From Vermamoeba vermiformis (Eukaryota; Tubulinea; Echinamoebida), in contig JBEWZL010000102.1 of the NCBI GenBank assembly GCA_045837725.1, forward strand, positions 354,178-418,177: a stretch of 64,000 bases of DNA, read 5' to 3'. Positions 33,653 through 46,258 of the stretch are shown here, one piece after another. The notes beneath the pieces are model-generated. The model was not told where the DNA came from. It saw only the letters and a list, made by a program, of their open reading frames with translations, and ran no database searches. How positions within the stretch are numbered: the first letter of the stretch is position 1; every line of letters begins with the position of its first letter. A program made the position numbers and the translations under genes.

Positions 33653-34844
33653 ATGTTGCACCAAGCCTTGCGCAAGATCGACCGAGTTATTAAGCCCACA
33701 ACCATGTTCGACGGTAAGTAGAGTGCGATTAATATCAACACGAGAGTTGGTAATAATAGTTTACTACAGGAGCCTTTACGTTAAAAAGTACTATTGGCGG
33801 ATCGAAACTCAAGTACTACGATCCGTTTTTATTGTTTGACGAATTCAAATCCGAATCAGTAAGCGGACGAAAATGACACTAATAAATATACACGAATACT
33901 AACAGCTTATTTATATTAGAATAAAGACATGGGAGGTTTCCCTGATCATCCTCATCGTGGATTTGAAACAGTGTCGTACATGTTAGCAGGCAGTTCCGAG
34001 CACAGAGATACAAAAGGCAATCACGGCATACTTAAGGCTGGTGCCGTGCAATGGATGACTGCTGGCCGCGGTATAGTCCACTCAGAAATGCCAAAGCATG
34101 AAGACGGCTTGATCTGGGGCTTTCAAATGGTACGCACTTGACTAAACATCATTATAATATACATACTATCGAATATATACGCATATTAGTATCGAGGTGA
34201 GTGATTTTGATCAATACTAACGAGAATTCAATTTCAGTGGGTGAACTTGCCTAAAAAGGATAAAATGTCCGAGCCGAGGTACCAAGACATTCAAGCGGAG
34301 AATATACCCGTTGTAAAGCTTCAAGACGGCGTGACAATCAAAGTTATTGCTGGAGAAGTCAACGGCGTGAAAGGCGCTGTCACGCAAGTTGCGACCAAGC
34401 CTACGTACTTAGATATTCAAATGCCGCCCAATGCCAAGTTCAATCACGCAGTGCCTGCCGACTACAACGCATTTGCATATATATTTCAAGGCGAGGCTAC
34501 GTTCTTGTCTGGCACAGATGTCAAACAAACCTATGAGGCCAGCAACATGATCCGTAAGTCCCGATTGACAAAACTGACCTTTAAGAACGCTTAATTGATA
34601 TTAATACATTAATGTAGTATATGAACGAGGTAACGAAGTCGTTAGCATCGAAACTCAAGACCAAGCAGCGCGTGTGATCTTGGTGTCGGGACAAGTTATC
34701 GATGAACCCGTAAGTATCATTCAAATTATAAGCAAAATATAGGCTAATATATTGCATTAGATGGTCTCTTCAGGTCCCTTCGTTATGAATACCCGCGAAG
34801 AACTCGCGCAAGCCTACAACGACTTCCGATCAGGCGACTTCTAA
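33653..34844 (+). CDS. Pirin family protein
   Basis: Six exons: 33653-33713, 33770-33858, 33920-34129, 34238-34553, 34618-34709 and 34761-34844. The product is about 283 aa, the usual pirin length. The first cupin carries the family signature [18 protein letters not shown], then [19 protein letters not shown] and IVHSEMP. The His, His, His and Glu that bind the single iron in pirins are all present. The C-terminal cupin ends [19 protein letters not shown], also typical. Pirins are nuclear/cytosolic iron proteins that act as transcription co-regulators or quercetinases. Which role applies here cannot be told. The gene looks intact. Confidence 0.92.
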
Positions 34845-35020
34845 CATCAACGAATGAATTCAAGAGCGACTCATTTGTTTATAGTATGTAGTTAACATAA
34901 ATCCTATTTTTACGGCTGTAGGTCATTATTTTGAATTCATTCTGGTGAACCGATTCACTAAAAAACTTCGCGAACAAATTTCATTTTATCCGAGATTAAT
35001 ACAAGCAGCATACAACATAG

Positions 35021-36564
35021 ATGGATTTTTTTGCAGGAGGCTCTACTCACGCTCCTAAACCGGGGGTTGTCTTAAGCGAGGATGAGATCAAAAAGAGAGC
35101 ACTGGAGGTAAATTGAATCCGTTGAATTAATTACTGCATAAACCATGCATTATAATATTTATTGGTCGCTCGCAAGGATTACACTGATTGATTTGATTTT
35201 TTTTAATTTACTGAATTTTTTTGAAGGATCACTCAAGACTACTCCAACAATGCAACTATAGATTACGAGCCTACACAAATACTTTTCAATTTCTATCATG
35301 GAAAGACTATAATTATTGGCTCAATATCTCAACGGTCAGTAAATTTCAAATCCGAAAGCTTGAAGACCAACCATGCTATCTTTAGAACACTCGCACCTTG
35401 AAATTTGTTACCTACAATATCTGGTTCGCCGATTTTCATTGTCAAGTACGGTGGCAAGGCTTGGCCAATTTAGTTCGAGATCAGGATCCCGACTTTATTT
35501 GTTTTCAAGAAGGTAAAGCAATTTAAATATACAGAATATACCATTTGTATAATTATTAGTATTGTATTTAATCTTAATTTTCGATTACAGTGACGAGACC
35601 GTTCCTCGAAGTACTCGTGGCTCAGCCTTGGGTGCGCGAGAAATACATAACTTCGGATGCTATGGGCAACACTTTTCAATGTAAGAAATATATATAGGTC
35701 CCGCCTACATCTAAAAAATCGGTATACTAATATCTTCTGACGTAGCATATGGCGTAGTCATTCTTTCAAAGTACCCGTGTCGCAAGTTTGAACTTCACCC
35801 GTTCCCTTCAATTATGGGCCGCTCGCTGTTGATTGGTCATTTTTATATTAATGGAGAGGACGTAAGCATAACTTGAACTATATTAAGAACCGAATTGAAC
35901 AGTTATTGTTTCGATCGGGATGTGACCTTGCAATCCGGACTTGGGCCATACCTTCGATAACTTATTAATAGTTACTTCTTATAGGTAGCGGTAGCCACGT
36001 CACATCTTGAAAGTCTCGAGAACGGTCATTTTAGAAGGTCTCAATTGATCATCACTGAAGAGCTGTTGCGACAGTACCCCAACGCGTTCTTCATGGGAGA
36101 TTTCAATTTTGACGCCACGAGCAATTACAACGACCCAAAGCAGACTCATTTGGAGAATAACAACTTAATGTATTGGATGCCTGAGTATATCGATACGTGG
36201 CAATGTATGCATCCGGAACTCAAAGGATATACTTTTGATACCGATAATAATGCTATGATTGCTAATAATAGCAAGGAAATTACCCGGTAAGCACTACGAT
36301 AAGTATAATCATACAATTTTCGTCATCAAATTTAGGTTTATTTTCAGTACGCGATCCAAATGAAACTTGTTAATTTCTTCTTTTCGACAATCGTACTCGC
36401 ATTAACTATTAGTCATTAGGTACGATAGGATAATGTTCAAATCGAAGAAATGGACGCCAACATCAATCCAGATCATAGGCGACAAGGAAATTACGCGAAT
36501 AGGCAAGCATCCAATTTTGCCGAGCGATCACTACGGCCTGGTCGCGCAATTTCAATACAAGTAG
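35021..36564 (+). CDS. TDP2-like tyrosyl-DNA phosphodiesterase (EEP superfamily)
   Basis: Seven exons (35021-35107, 35227-35334, 35386-35512, 35591-35680, 35746-35861, 35985-36286, 36420-36564), about 325 aa. The endonuclease/exonuclease/phosphatase motifs appear in order: TYNIW (Mg2+-site Asn), CFQE (catalytic Glu), TSHLES, GDFNFDA (Asp/Asn pair) and SDHYGL (final Asp-His). This spacing and the TYN/GDFN/SDH wording are those of TDP2, which removes topoisomerase II 5'-phosphotyrosyl adducts. The N-terminus lacks the UBA domain of vertebrate TDP2 but keeps a short helical region. A related EEP enzyme (e.g. endonuclease or sphingomyelinase-like) is the alternative. All catalytic residues are present. 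Confidence 0.8.
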
Positions 36565-36693
36565 GCCATTGGTAAATACAAATTGTCTGGCTCTGGGCAT
36601 AAATAATTTTCAGATCCGGTACAAAGTCTGGATTTGGACTATTTATAAATAACTATCAGACGCTGCTATCGAAACGAATTTCATCTTATTTAT

Positions 36694-37660
36694 TTACAAA
36701 TTTAACACATCCAGATTTACTGATTTGATCGCTCGATTGGTTCTCGGACTCGTATCGTGTTGTCGTTCTTTCATCATTTCTTCTTCAGCGCACATGTCGC
36801 AATTGAAAAGACCGCATTTGGAAGGGCCATGAAATGATTGATGTTTGGGCTTGCCGTGTTTGTGGCGCTGTACAATAACGAGCACTTCAGGTTTCTCCTT
36901 CGATTCATTCTTTTCTCGATCCGAATCTGAATCTGATTCTGACGACGATGAATCTCGCGATCGAGATTTATTTTTTCGTCCTTTTTGCGTATTAGTACTA
37001 TCACCATCTGAGCTGTAGCCTTTAACTCCTCTCTTGCCCTTCTTTCGTTTTTGTTTGACGAAGAAGCCTTTCCTGTTAGTTCCAGTTATGATTTCGGGCT
37101 CCTCTTCGTTGTGTTCGTGGCTATGGTCATTTTTGTTAGTACCGTAGACTTGTCTGTAGAATTCTCCTTGGTGATTCGCTTTGTAATACACGTTGTTGAA
37201 GTCCAGATCCGCCACACGACAATAGTTCACGTCAATATCTAATAATTATAACGTTAAACCCACGGAGTCATTGCAATAGCCTTATAGCGTTGAACAGATC
37301 TTGAATTTCAATTTCAAATTTTCGATTTTTTGTAGTTCGGATTTAAAGGATTATCCTTGTTGTTAATTATTTGTGGATGTATATTGACTTACCATCTCGT
37401 GAAGACCTTAAATGATTTTTATCTAATATTTCCCAATTTTTGTGGGCATTCAAACTGATCCCCACCCCAATATCCAAGCGAGGCCTCCAAGTATACGTAG
37501 TCGGAGTATCATTGGAATCAACAATTGCAATCGTTTCATTTTGCTTTCGTAGCACGCTGCGGTCAAACTTGAGTGTCTTATTTGTTTTGACACCAAATCT
37601 GCCTTTTGTTTCTCGTGAATTGTTTTGTTTGCGATGTAAATCTATTTCTTCGTGCTCCAT
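36694..37660 (-). CDS. Orphan four-member family, member B
   Basis: Two exons (36694-37238 and 37393-37660), about 270 aa. Closest to member A: the first exons are nearly identical in MEHEEIDLHRKQNNSRETKG and in SSRDG before the phase-1 intron. The second exon keeps GTNRKGFFVKQKRKKGKKGV. A long Ser/Asp/Glu low-complexity stretch and a cysteine-containing tail (CGLFNCDMC) follow, spaced differently from members C and D. Unknown function, probable nuclear localisation by composition. It lies only ~130 bp from the convergent TDP2 stop. Confidence 0.7.
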
Positions 37661-37803
37661 GGATACGATTAGTGCTCTTCTCTATTTGAGAATTCGAAAC
37701 TAATAGTTCCGTCCTTTATTTACACAACAACAAAAATTTGTGGAGGGAGCCACAAAATCTGCTAGAAAAAACGTAAATATCCAAAGTACAATCGATGCAA
37801 ATT

Positions 37804-39261
37804 CTATTCCATAGGAACTTCAACACCGGTCAAGGATTTCTTTCGTCGTTGTTGCTGGTACTTTCTAACGCCAAAGAAAACTCCCAAAAATATTCCTACA
37901 GCACCAACGACTGAGAACACAACAGCAAGTATTGTTGCCAGCTTCGAGTAAGACTTTGATTCGGCATTCCAATCATTATGGCATTCTTCATAGACGGTGT
38001 TGGATCCTGCGAAGAAACTGACTTGGTCGAGATCCATAGTTACGACAACATTTTCAGGGTAGAATCGATGCAGACAGCTGGATGAATATGGCGAACTGAT
38101 AGGCACTCCCGAGTACTCTGGATTGATATCAATTTCAAAGTGTAGGCGTGGCAGTATACAGCCCACTTGGTGGTAGATTGTGATGTTTCGGCTCGGGGCT
38201 AAATGCACAGTGACGCCAGTATTATCTGTTGACTTCAAGCATCCAGTGATATTCAAGCTTGACGCTATCCACATGCTGCTCGTTTTAACGTCACCAAGTA
38301 CTACTAAAGGTGCTGCTGTCTTCACGATGGGATTGACAAGATCATTCGGGTAAGTCCAAGTCGCAGATCCGTCACCTCTAGGCATGCAATGCGCACCATC
38401 AATGGACGTTAGCTCGCACCCTGTGCATTTTTAATGTGAGTTCAATGATGAACTTGAAGTGTAAGTACATACCAGTCGCGCACAGTTGATAGTTGTAAAT
38501 GACTTTTACAGGACTATAGTAAGAACTAGAAACGAATCTAATGTCTCGTATTAGCAGGCTTTGTGTCGTGGCATTATTAGCAATCGGTGTGCTAGTGGCA
38601 CACGTCAAGCCAACCCGAATATATCTACAAGTGTCAAAATGTCAAAATGATAATTGCGATTACTGTCAAACGTTAGGTACCTAGTCGATCCATCAAAAGT
38701 AGCGTTATTTAAGTGAAATTTTCTCGTGTACCATTGGTTCAATGCGAACTTGCTTGTCTCCTGAGATTTCATTCGATTAGATTCGATTGTGCGGAATAAC
38801 TTCAAGTTATTTCAAAGCTTTGAAATGTGACAATACGAATTATGCCATATGATTCGACATTGACGTACCTCTAAAGGATCATTAGACAAACCATTTTGAT
38901 CGGTCAAGTTTCGTGGTTCCCCGGCAATGAGACTGACCACGCAATGCGAGTCCACATCCGTCGCCATCATAGTATACTCGAATGTGTGTTGATACTGCTC
39001 TTCCATATAATGAAGTTTGTTAAAGTACACGCTCGAAGACGAGGTACCTGTCGCATCTGAATTTATACAACTTTCTAACAATGCAGAGACGGTCATATAA
39101 TTTTCAGTGAAAGAATACTGCAAATGCGGTGCATTTTCGCAAGTGGTAATATGTATATCTGCATCTGGTGCGCCTTCGATCCGAACACAAGTCCCTGCCG
39201 TACTCCATCGAACCAAACATGCAATGATTAGCATAAGCCAGGCTGATTTCTTGATGATCAT
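37804..39261 (-). CDS. Type I single-pass membrane protein, unknown family
   Basis: Four exons: 37804-38420, 38473-38624, 38681-38760 and 38869-39261, about 413 aa. Signal peptide (WLMLIIACLVRWSTAG), an extracellular region of ~330 residues with scattered cysteines and N-glycosylation sites, one transmembrane helix (TILAVVFSVVGAVGIFLGVFFGV) and a short basic cytosolic tail (RKYQQQRRKK). The topology fits a receptor or adhesion protein. I recognise no extracellular domain. It sits between orphan member B and a GPCR but shares no sequence with them. Confidence 0.65.
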
Positions 39262-39538
39262 ATTTGTGGTATTGCAACGTCGTTTAAATTGAAAACAACA
39301 AAGAAAAATTTGTCGGCAGAGTACACGCACCCCAAAAAATCAAACGATTTTTCCAAATTGGGGCAATCTGAAGAACGATTTGACAGCAATTTCGATTTGT
39401 TACATAGGCGTAATGAAAAATGGAGATTTCCTAGAATTGTAATTAGGCAACATAATGAAATTAGTAGGGATCCGCAGCGATGTTCGGTTCAAAGAAACTA
39501 ATTCATTAAATTATACAAAAAATGGTTATATTTTCCGC

Positions 39539-41118
39539 TTACGCTCCATTAGTAATTAATATAGGCTCATGTTCGTTCTTAAACGCGTTGTACTCTTCTT
39601 CACTGAACGTACGAGTACCGCAACAGCGCGCTTCATTTTTCAACGCTTGGAAGAAATTTCGCGAAGGATAAACAATGGCATCGAAGAAGCCCTAAATTAT
39701 CATTGTTAATAATAATGATATTATAGATGTGACCACGTACTTCTAATGGCAGAAAAGTCACTTGTAGAATGTACAAAACATAAATCGGCGACTCCGGCGC
39801 GAACAGGTTTTGGAACCTATTGATCAATGCTATATTGCGACAATTAGGACGGTTTCGGTACGCATTTGTAAGTAGATGCCAACTACACGATTAATATAAA
39901 ATACTATCAAATTTGACGCTAAAGAAAATACAAGAAGTGATCGAAAGGGACCTGGATCCGTGGGTGGAAATTTCAAAAAAAAGCTTTCGAACAAATAAAT
40001 TTAGTGACAGCACGTACCTGGCATATTCGACACGATCGAAACGAGCAAAAACAAGCTTAATCTGAATGCAGTTCGTTTCCATAAGAATGACAACAAGCGG
40101 CTGACTTGTTTCATGACCGTAATGTACAACACGATCGTGAATATCCACATGATGATCAACGGTATATAATACATTGTTAATCGAAGAATTGGCCGGTCCA
40201 TTGTGATCCAACACCTAGAAAACATAACGTGTCAAACTACTTTTGTGACACGTGTCAACAAGATCTGCACTCACCACGCAATTTCTGCGCCGGGATTGGC
40301 TTGCCCAAATGCACCGTCAAGGAATAAAATAAATACAGGCACTAATGGCACCCCAAAACCTAAGCCAATAAAGACTTTGATAGCTTTCTTCAGGGCCTCT
40401 TCTTGCCACATTTTATAGACACCCTTAATAGACGTAAGCCTGTATTGATATATAATAGATCTTAGGTCTTACCAAGTATAAATATGTCGCTATTGAAGCG
40501 GCCCATAAGCTCGCTGAAACGTCAAAATACTGAATGAAACCAGCCTGTCCGAACGAAAATTAAGCACGGAGAATCTTTCGTATTTAGAGATTTTAATAGT
40601 GTTACCTGTACATAACAAAGGTGTTGTTTTTGATGCGGTTGTAATGTTGGATATAATCCGCTTAAGACCCCAGATATGGCTTTTCCAAAATTAGCAACGC
40701 TTCGAAAAACAAGACGTAAATAAATATTTTAACGATTCTATGCTGTTTAAATAATAAATAAAAATACAGGAAATGCTGCTATTGAGGTTAGTTACTAAAA
40801 GGGAATTGGCGTTGCAAAAAAAATGGGATCTAAAATCGTTTTTGATTTTAACTACTTACCACAAGTAAATTATAAGCGAGCGATGATATGATTGTAAACT
40901 CTTAACACAAAGGTACGTTGATATAACGAATACGCTTCCAACAATGCCAAAACAGCTTGCAATGACAGATGCCAATCTGCGCCAATAAAATTAAATCAGT
41001 CAGGCCGATGTAATTGCAGTCGTGATAGCTGAAAAATATTTCGTGTATTACATCGTTGAGTACTGATGACGCACCTTATGGCGTGGATTTGGTCTTCGTC
41101 AAATGGAAATTCGCTCAT
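39539..41118 (-). CDS. cAMP-receptor-like (class E type) G-protein-coupled receptor
   Basis: Eight exons (39539-39691, 39741-39829, 40018-40214, 40275-40423, 40473-40544, 40606-40699, 40860-40976, 41075-41118) give about 304 aa. Seven hydrophobic segments can be placed: VIASCFGIVGSVFVIS, SLIIYLCVANFGKAIS, ASLWAASIATYLYL, KVFIGLGFGVPLVPVFIL, YYIPLIIMWIFTIVL, FRLSLFLLVSIVSNMP and YVLYILQVTFLPL. The second extracellular loop motif (AEIAWCWI) and the closing LQVTFLPLEGFFDAIVYP are hallmarks of the Dictyostelium cAMP receptor/CRL family, also found in some fungi. The cytosolic tail is short. The ligand is unknown; cAMP is not implied by homology to the CRL group. Confidence 0.85.
40246..40257. promoter_or_regulatory. 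Intronic palindrome TGACACGTGTCA (copy 3)
   Basis: Exact 12-mer in a GPCR intron (40215-40274), preceded 15 bp earlier by a half-like ACGTGTCAAA. The same motif recurs in other genes' introns. Confidence 0.5.
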
Positions 41119-41519
41119 GTTAGTATCAACAACTCATCGCTATGTATATATTTATCGTTAGTCTGCCAGTTGTAGTGTAATCCAGAAGAGTTTGCTTGAA
41201 ATGTGTCAGCGCAAATAGAAAATACGAAAATTGATGATTAGTGGACGTCAACTCTTGCCGAACCAACACGGGTAATATTAATTCTTCATCTTAACTAGTA
41301 TGGCGTTGAGGGAACCAACTGGAACTGCGATAAAGATCTTTCTGGTCTCGGAATCCATAAAAGGAAACAGAATCAATTCGTATAACGAAAAATACATCAG
41401 TTTTGCGAGTATTCCACATCATATTTTAGTTCGTGCGACCACGGCTCTATATTTTGTATATTCCGTGGCTTGACACTATCACAGAAGAACATTGACACGG
41501 ATTTGCATTCCCGAGCAAG

Positions 41520-42962
41520 ATGTCACGAAGTTTATTGCACGGAGGAGTGGACAGCGCAGCTCCGTTATCCCCAGAAGAATATAATACCTTACTGGGTCTG
41601 AAAATCGGTTGCATTGCTCTTATTCCAGCCTTGTCATTTTGTGGAGCGTAAGTCACATCTAATTTTAATTAAATAAATTTTATCGTATAACCACATAAAC
41701 TTGACCAAATAGTAATTAAAATATGTAATAATACTCTGAAGTGTATTATCTTATTTCTTTTAATGATTTGAAACGGTCAGAAATTCCTAAACAAGATCGA
41801 AAATCTTTGTCGCACGAACGCGACATTATTTCTTGCTATCCGTATTCTCATATTAACATATATAATGTACTTAACTACTGATCGCGTTCTAACCGGAATT
41901 TCTTCATTCTCAGACTAGCGCCATTACTCTCGAAGCAGATTCGCAAGAACACAACTGCCATTTCTTACTGCAATATATTAGCAGGCAGTATTCTTCTCGG
42001 CTTTGGTTTTCTTCATATTCTACCGGATGCAGCTGAATCATTCTCCGATTGGGACGAAGCCGTCAATCACTTCCCAATCCCGTACGCGATGGTGCTGGTT
42101 GGATTCTTCGTCGTCTTATTGATAGAAAAGCTTCTTATTATGCGTATCGAGAAGATGGCCGCAGAAAAGCGACGTGCAAAAGAAATGAAGAAAATTGAGT
42201 CTGCGTCGCCGGATGTGGCTGAGAAACTTGGTGACGAAGAGTGCGGCAACTGCGGAGAATGCAAAGAAGTGTCTGAGAAGTCTACTTCAGCCCACATTTC
42301 ACAACGAGAGCTTTTGCAACGCAAGGACAATGAGGAAGTGGTGGTCGATCTTGAGGCCTCGAAATCTCATGCCCACCACGACCACAATCATGACCACCAT
42401 GGCCACAACCACGCGCATGCCTTCCACACCCACGACGTACCGTTGGATAATGAGAGCAAGAGCGCCACGCCCTATGTTTTGACAATCGGTTTAGCGTTTC
42501 ACTCAATTTTTGAAGGACTTGGCCCTGGCTTTCGCTGCAAGTCTTGATGGTATGTTAGCGCTTATATAATATTATTCATGACTTAGACTTACCGTATCAT
42601 TAGCTATGATATTGTTGATCATCGGTATCGGATTGCACAAGTTCGCTGAAGGATTCGCTATGGGATCGAGCTTGGTCAAGATGGATTTGCGCCTCCGACG
42701 TGCTCTATTACTCGTAGCAGCTTTTTGCATCGTTTTGCCCATTGGTATTGCCATTGGATTGGGTCTTGGAGAAGCTTTGGACGAAGATGCGCTGAATCTG
42801 ACCATGTCCCTTACCAACTCATTCGCAGTAGGTGTATTTATTTACATCGCTATTCTTGGTGTTTATGTCGAAGAGCTTGCCGGCAAGAACCACGTTATTG
42901 CCAAGATCGGTCTCGCGCTCGTGATGTGCCTGACCATGGGCTGCTTGTCCTTTTTAGAATAA
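41520..42962 (+). CDS. ZIP family zinc/iron transporter
   Basis: Three exons: 41520-41647, 41914-42549 and 42604-42962. Typical ZIP layout: three N-terminal helices, a long cytosolic loop with a His-rich metal-binding stretch (HAHHDHNHDHHGHNHAHAF), then helix 4 (AFHSIFEGL) and helix 5 (GLHKFAEGFAMGSS). Helices 4 and 5 hold the paired His/Glu metal-site residues. It should import Zn2+ (or Fe2+) into the cytosol across the plasma membrane or from an organelle. One oddity: just after FEGL (about 42518-42524) the genomic frame needs one base fewer to continue into the expected ALAFAASLDG. As written the frame would end at the TGA at 42547. A sequence error is the simplest explanation; a recent null allele is the alternative. 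Confidence 0.85.
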
Positions 42963-43234
42963 GCCTAAAATAGTATAATAATTAATACTATTTTTGTAGC
43001 GTAGTTGTAGTGTAATTAGCCCGCCTTTAAAGGCGTTGTACAGACGTAGCAATTTGCTCGTTGTGAATTAATAAACAATATCGAGTTAAATCGAATTCTA
43101 ATTATAATAGATTACCAGTTAATCTATTATTGTACCATGTCTTTAGTGGATGAATCACAGGAAGACAAAGCGTGTTCTGCGCTTGCAATTTGTATCAACG
43201 ACTTTTTTTTTATTTTATTGATTGCTCCAGCACT
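42963..43234. other. Intergenic spacer with an 11-bp inverted repeat
   Basis: Contains a perfect hairpin-capable inverted repeat at 43104-43130 (ATAATAGATTA / TAATCTATTAT, 5-nt spacer), about 105 bp upstream of orphan member C. It might be a terminator-like or protein-binding site. No other feature is seen. Confidence 0.4.
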
Positions 43235-44192
43235 ATGGACCACAAAGAGATTAATTTAGACGTTAAACAGACAAATAGACGACACTCAACTGGTCGTTAT
43301 GGCATCAAAACGAACAAAACGGTGAAGAAGCATCCAATCCACACGAACGACGCCCGTAACGCCACTGAAGAAATTATTAGTACTGTAGAAGTAGATAATA
43401 CGGCCCCGCCAGCAACTTACGCGTATCAAGCTGCGCCAGTAAGCGTTCCAGTGAGTTTGAATAAAAGAAAAAATTGGGAAACCGTCAATAATCTCAAAAA
43501 ATCTCAAGATGGTACGTATCGTTAGTAATATTATTAAGCTATTTGATGCACGATTGATTATTTTAAAAATCTACATACAATTCTGGAATTTCAGATTTTT
43601 CCTTTACCTTAAATCCGGTCGTGGGTCTTATGCACGTAGCATAGCTATATTACTCACGAAAAAATTTTATTTCGCAGATATCAATGTTGGCTATCGCGTG
43701 GCGGAGATCGAGACTTACAGCACCAAATCCGACTACACAGACACAGGCATCGCTAAACTAAAAATGAAACTGTACCAACTCGATCGAGCTCCGCCTAAAA
43801 ACGAACAAAAGACTGTTATTGAATCTGGCGTCAATCGCAAAGGCCACTTTGTTCGAGAAAAACGGAAGAAAGGAAAGAAAGGAGTTAAAAACTATAATAA
43901 TAGCAATAGTAGTAGTCCTAATAATAGAAATAACAATAACGGCCGTTCTCGAAGCGATTCTGGATCTGGATCAGAAAACGAATCTACAGGCGAAGGAAGC
44001 GGTGAAGAAGATAACGACAAATACACATTGTACGTAGTTCAAAAACGTATCAAGAATCCAGCGTCAATTCGAAGCGGTCCTTTCTATGGCTGCACTTGCA
44101 CTCGTACTTGTCATTGTGGCAAAGAACTTGGAACAAGGCGCAGACGAGATGTTGCACAAGATATTGCAGGATTGGATATCAATGCGCTATAA
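43235..44192 (+). CDS. Orphan four-member family, member C
   Basis: Two exons (43235-43511 and 43678-44192), about 263 aa. The N-terminus MDHKEINLDVKQTNRRHS and KSQDG before the phase-1 intron are shared with member D in tandem 90 bp downstream, and in weaker form with A and B. The second exon has SGVNRKGHFVREKRKKGKKG (NLS-like) and an Asn/Ser-rich stretch. It ends with a cysteine motif CTCTRTCHCG, probably metal-binding, before TRRRRDVAQDIAGLDINAL. The function is unknown. The conserved ends with a variable low-complexity middle suggest fast evolution. Confidence 0.75.
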
Positions 44193-44282
44193 ATGTATTA
44201 TTATTGGCATGAACAAACCTTAGTGTTTTTCTGAGCTGATTTTTTTGGTTGGGACCGAGATTTTGTTAATCGCCAAGTGATC

Positions 44283-45299
44283 ATGGACCACAACGAGATT
44301 AATTTAGACGTTAAACAGACAAATAGACGGCATTCAACTGGTCGCTATGGCATCAAGACGAATAAAACGGTGAAAAAGCATCCAATCCACACTGTCAGCG
44401 CCAACAAGGCAGCAGAGACTATAAGCACCTTGGATGTCGACGAATCAGCTCCACTTACAAGACATAATTATATTTATGGCTTTCTTAGTGCTCCTGTAAG
44501 CCTGGGAGTGAGTTTGAACAAAAGAAAAAATTGGGAAACCGTCAATAATCTCAAAAAATCGCAAGATGGTACGTATGCGTTTAGAAATGCAATTGTTTAT
44601 TTGATTTGAACCTTGAATTACCTCGAAAATATACTGGGAATTTTTAAATAATTATTTTGATACTTCGTTTTCGTACCAAAGTAAACCTTTCGCCTTATCA
44701 TTATTTACACTTTTTAATAAACGAATATTGAGTAATAATAATAATAATATATTTGATTAGATATTAATGTTGGTTACCGGATCGTGGAGGTAGACAATTA
44801 CACCCCTAAAGGCGACAGTTCTCGGCGAGTCGTTGGTAATTTAAAAATGCAACTCTATCGTCTCGATAAAGCACCAGCTAAAGATGAAAAGAGAACTCAA
44901 ATTGAATCTGGCGTCAATCGTAAAGGCCACTTCGTTCGAGAAAAACGGAAGAAAGGAAAGAAAGGAGTTAAAAACTATAATAGCAACAATAGTAGTCCTA
45001 ATAATAGAAGGAATAATAATTACGAAGGTGATAGAAGTAATACCAGTTCAGCCTCAAATTCAAGTTCTGGATCCGTATCCGACAATTTTGACGAAGAAGG
45101 CGGCGAACAAAATGGTGATTATGGTAATTATACCCTATATATAGTGCAAAAACGTATCAAGAATCCGGCGTCAATTCGAAGTGGTCCTTTCTATGGCTGC
45201 ACTTGCACTCGTACTTGTCATTGTGGCAAAGAGCTTGGAACAAGGCGCAGACGAGATATCGCGCAAGAAATTGCTTCGTTGAATATCAACCTACAATAA
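44283..45299 (+). CDS. Orphan four-member family, member D
   Basis: Two exons (44283-44568 and 44761-45299), about 274 aa. Tandem duplicate of member C: first-exon start, KKRKNWE-type segment, phase-1 intron after SQDG and the last 45 residues (IKNPASIRSGPFYGCTCT to the C-terminus) are almost identical. The central acidic/Asn/Ser stretch differs in length and sequence. The start is the ATG at 44283; the frame is open six bases further upstream but without an ATG. Confidence 0.75.
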
Positions 45300-46258
45300 A
45301 TTAGATAATGGTCTTTGGCATGACTTGTTATTGAACACAAATCAAACGTATGTACCTCAAATTTAAATTTAAACTAAATTTACGTTAACTTTAAATTATC
45401 AGGAATAAATCCTTCCTTTCTACTACGTTTACTGGGTGGATCGGTGCTTGAACGAAGCGCGAAGGGACTCTCAAGTCTCCTGTCAGATTCAATTTTTCGG
45501 TTGGATCTGCTGCAGTGCTTATCCGATTGACAACAATGGTTTCATGAACGTATCAATAGAGCACAAACGTAAATGGTATGCCAAGACTAACAACTACGGC
45601 AAAAGTTGATCCGACACAATTTGTAGGCATTGCACACTGCCGATAAATAATCTTGCTATTGAAGTAGGGATCCCTACTTCTTACTTCTAGCGTGGAGCTG
45701 TGGTACTTTGAAAGAAAATCAAGCCAGGCGAGTCGTTGGCTTCCTCGGTCAGGTAATTAAACGGCAAATCTCCGGGTCAAAGCGGAGCCAATTTTAGACT
45801 TCTGTAAATTACCATAGTTTTGACATGCTAATTTAATTTATATTGATACAGCGGTCGATTCATTATTATATTCAACAGCCCAATAAGCTCGGTGCGTTCC
45901 GGCCACAACTATCAAAATTCGGTAAAAAGGCCTCCGGTGTCCGAGTCCAGTTACAACATAGTTACGAGTCTTGATAACGTGAGTCAAGACTAGCAGTGTG
46001 TAAGTTAAATTTAAATTTATTTCCTTAATTACTAATATTGCGACCAAATCGGGAAATAGACATATTTGTGCACATGTCTCCATTCAACGTTGTGAACTTT
46101 TTATTAATCTCTGCGACAAGATACAGCCGTTGATTCTTGCCGAAGATTTGTTGGCGCTTTATGTATCTCAAGACGAGATTATAGCTTTGGCCATAAATAA
46201 CCAAGACTCGCCGTTCATTTACTTCATCTCAAGCATAACAACAACACACTTCATCACG
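45300..46258. other. Intergenic region
   Basis: About 960 bp without a supportable gene. It contains several GATCC words (for example GTAGGGATCCCTAC, a palindrome at about 45664) and only short frames. The last 150 bp hold the promoter and leader of the next gene. Confidence 0.4.

Noticed and set aside
40203-40418. Plus-strand ORF opposite the GPCR
   Set aside because: It overlaps two confident GPCR exons and an intron on the other strand and has no recognisable features.
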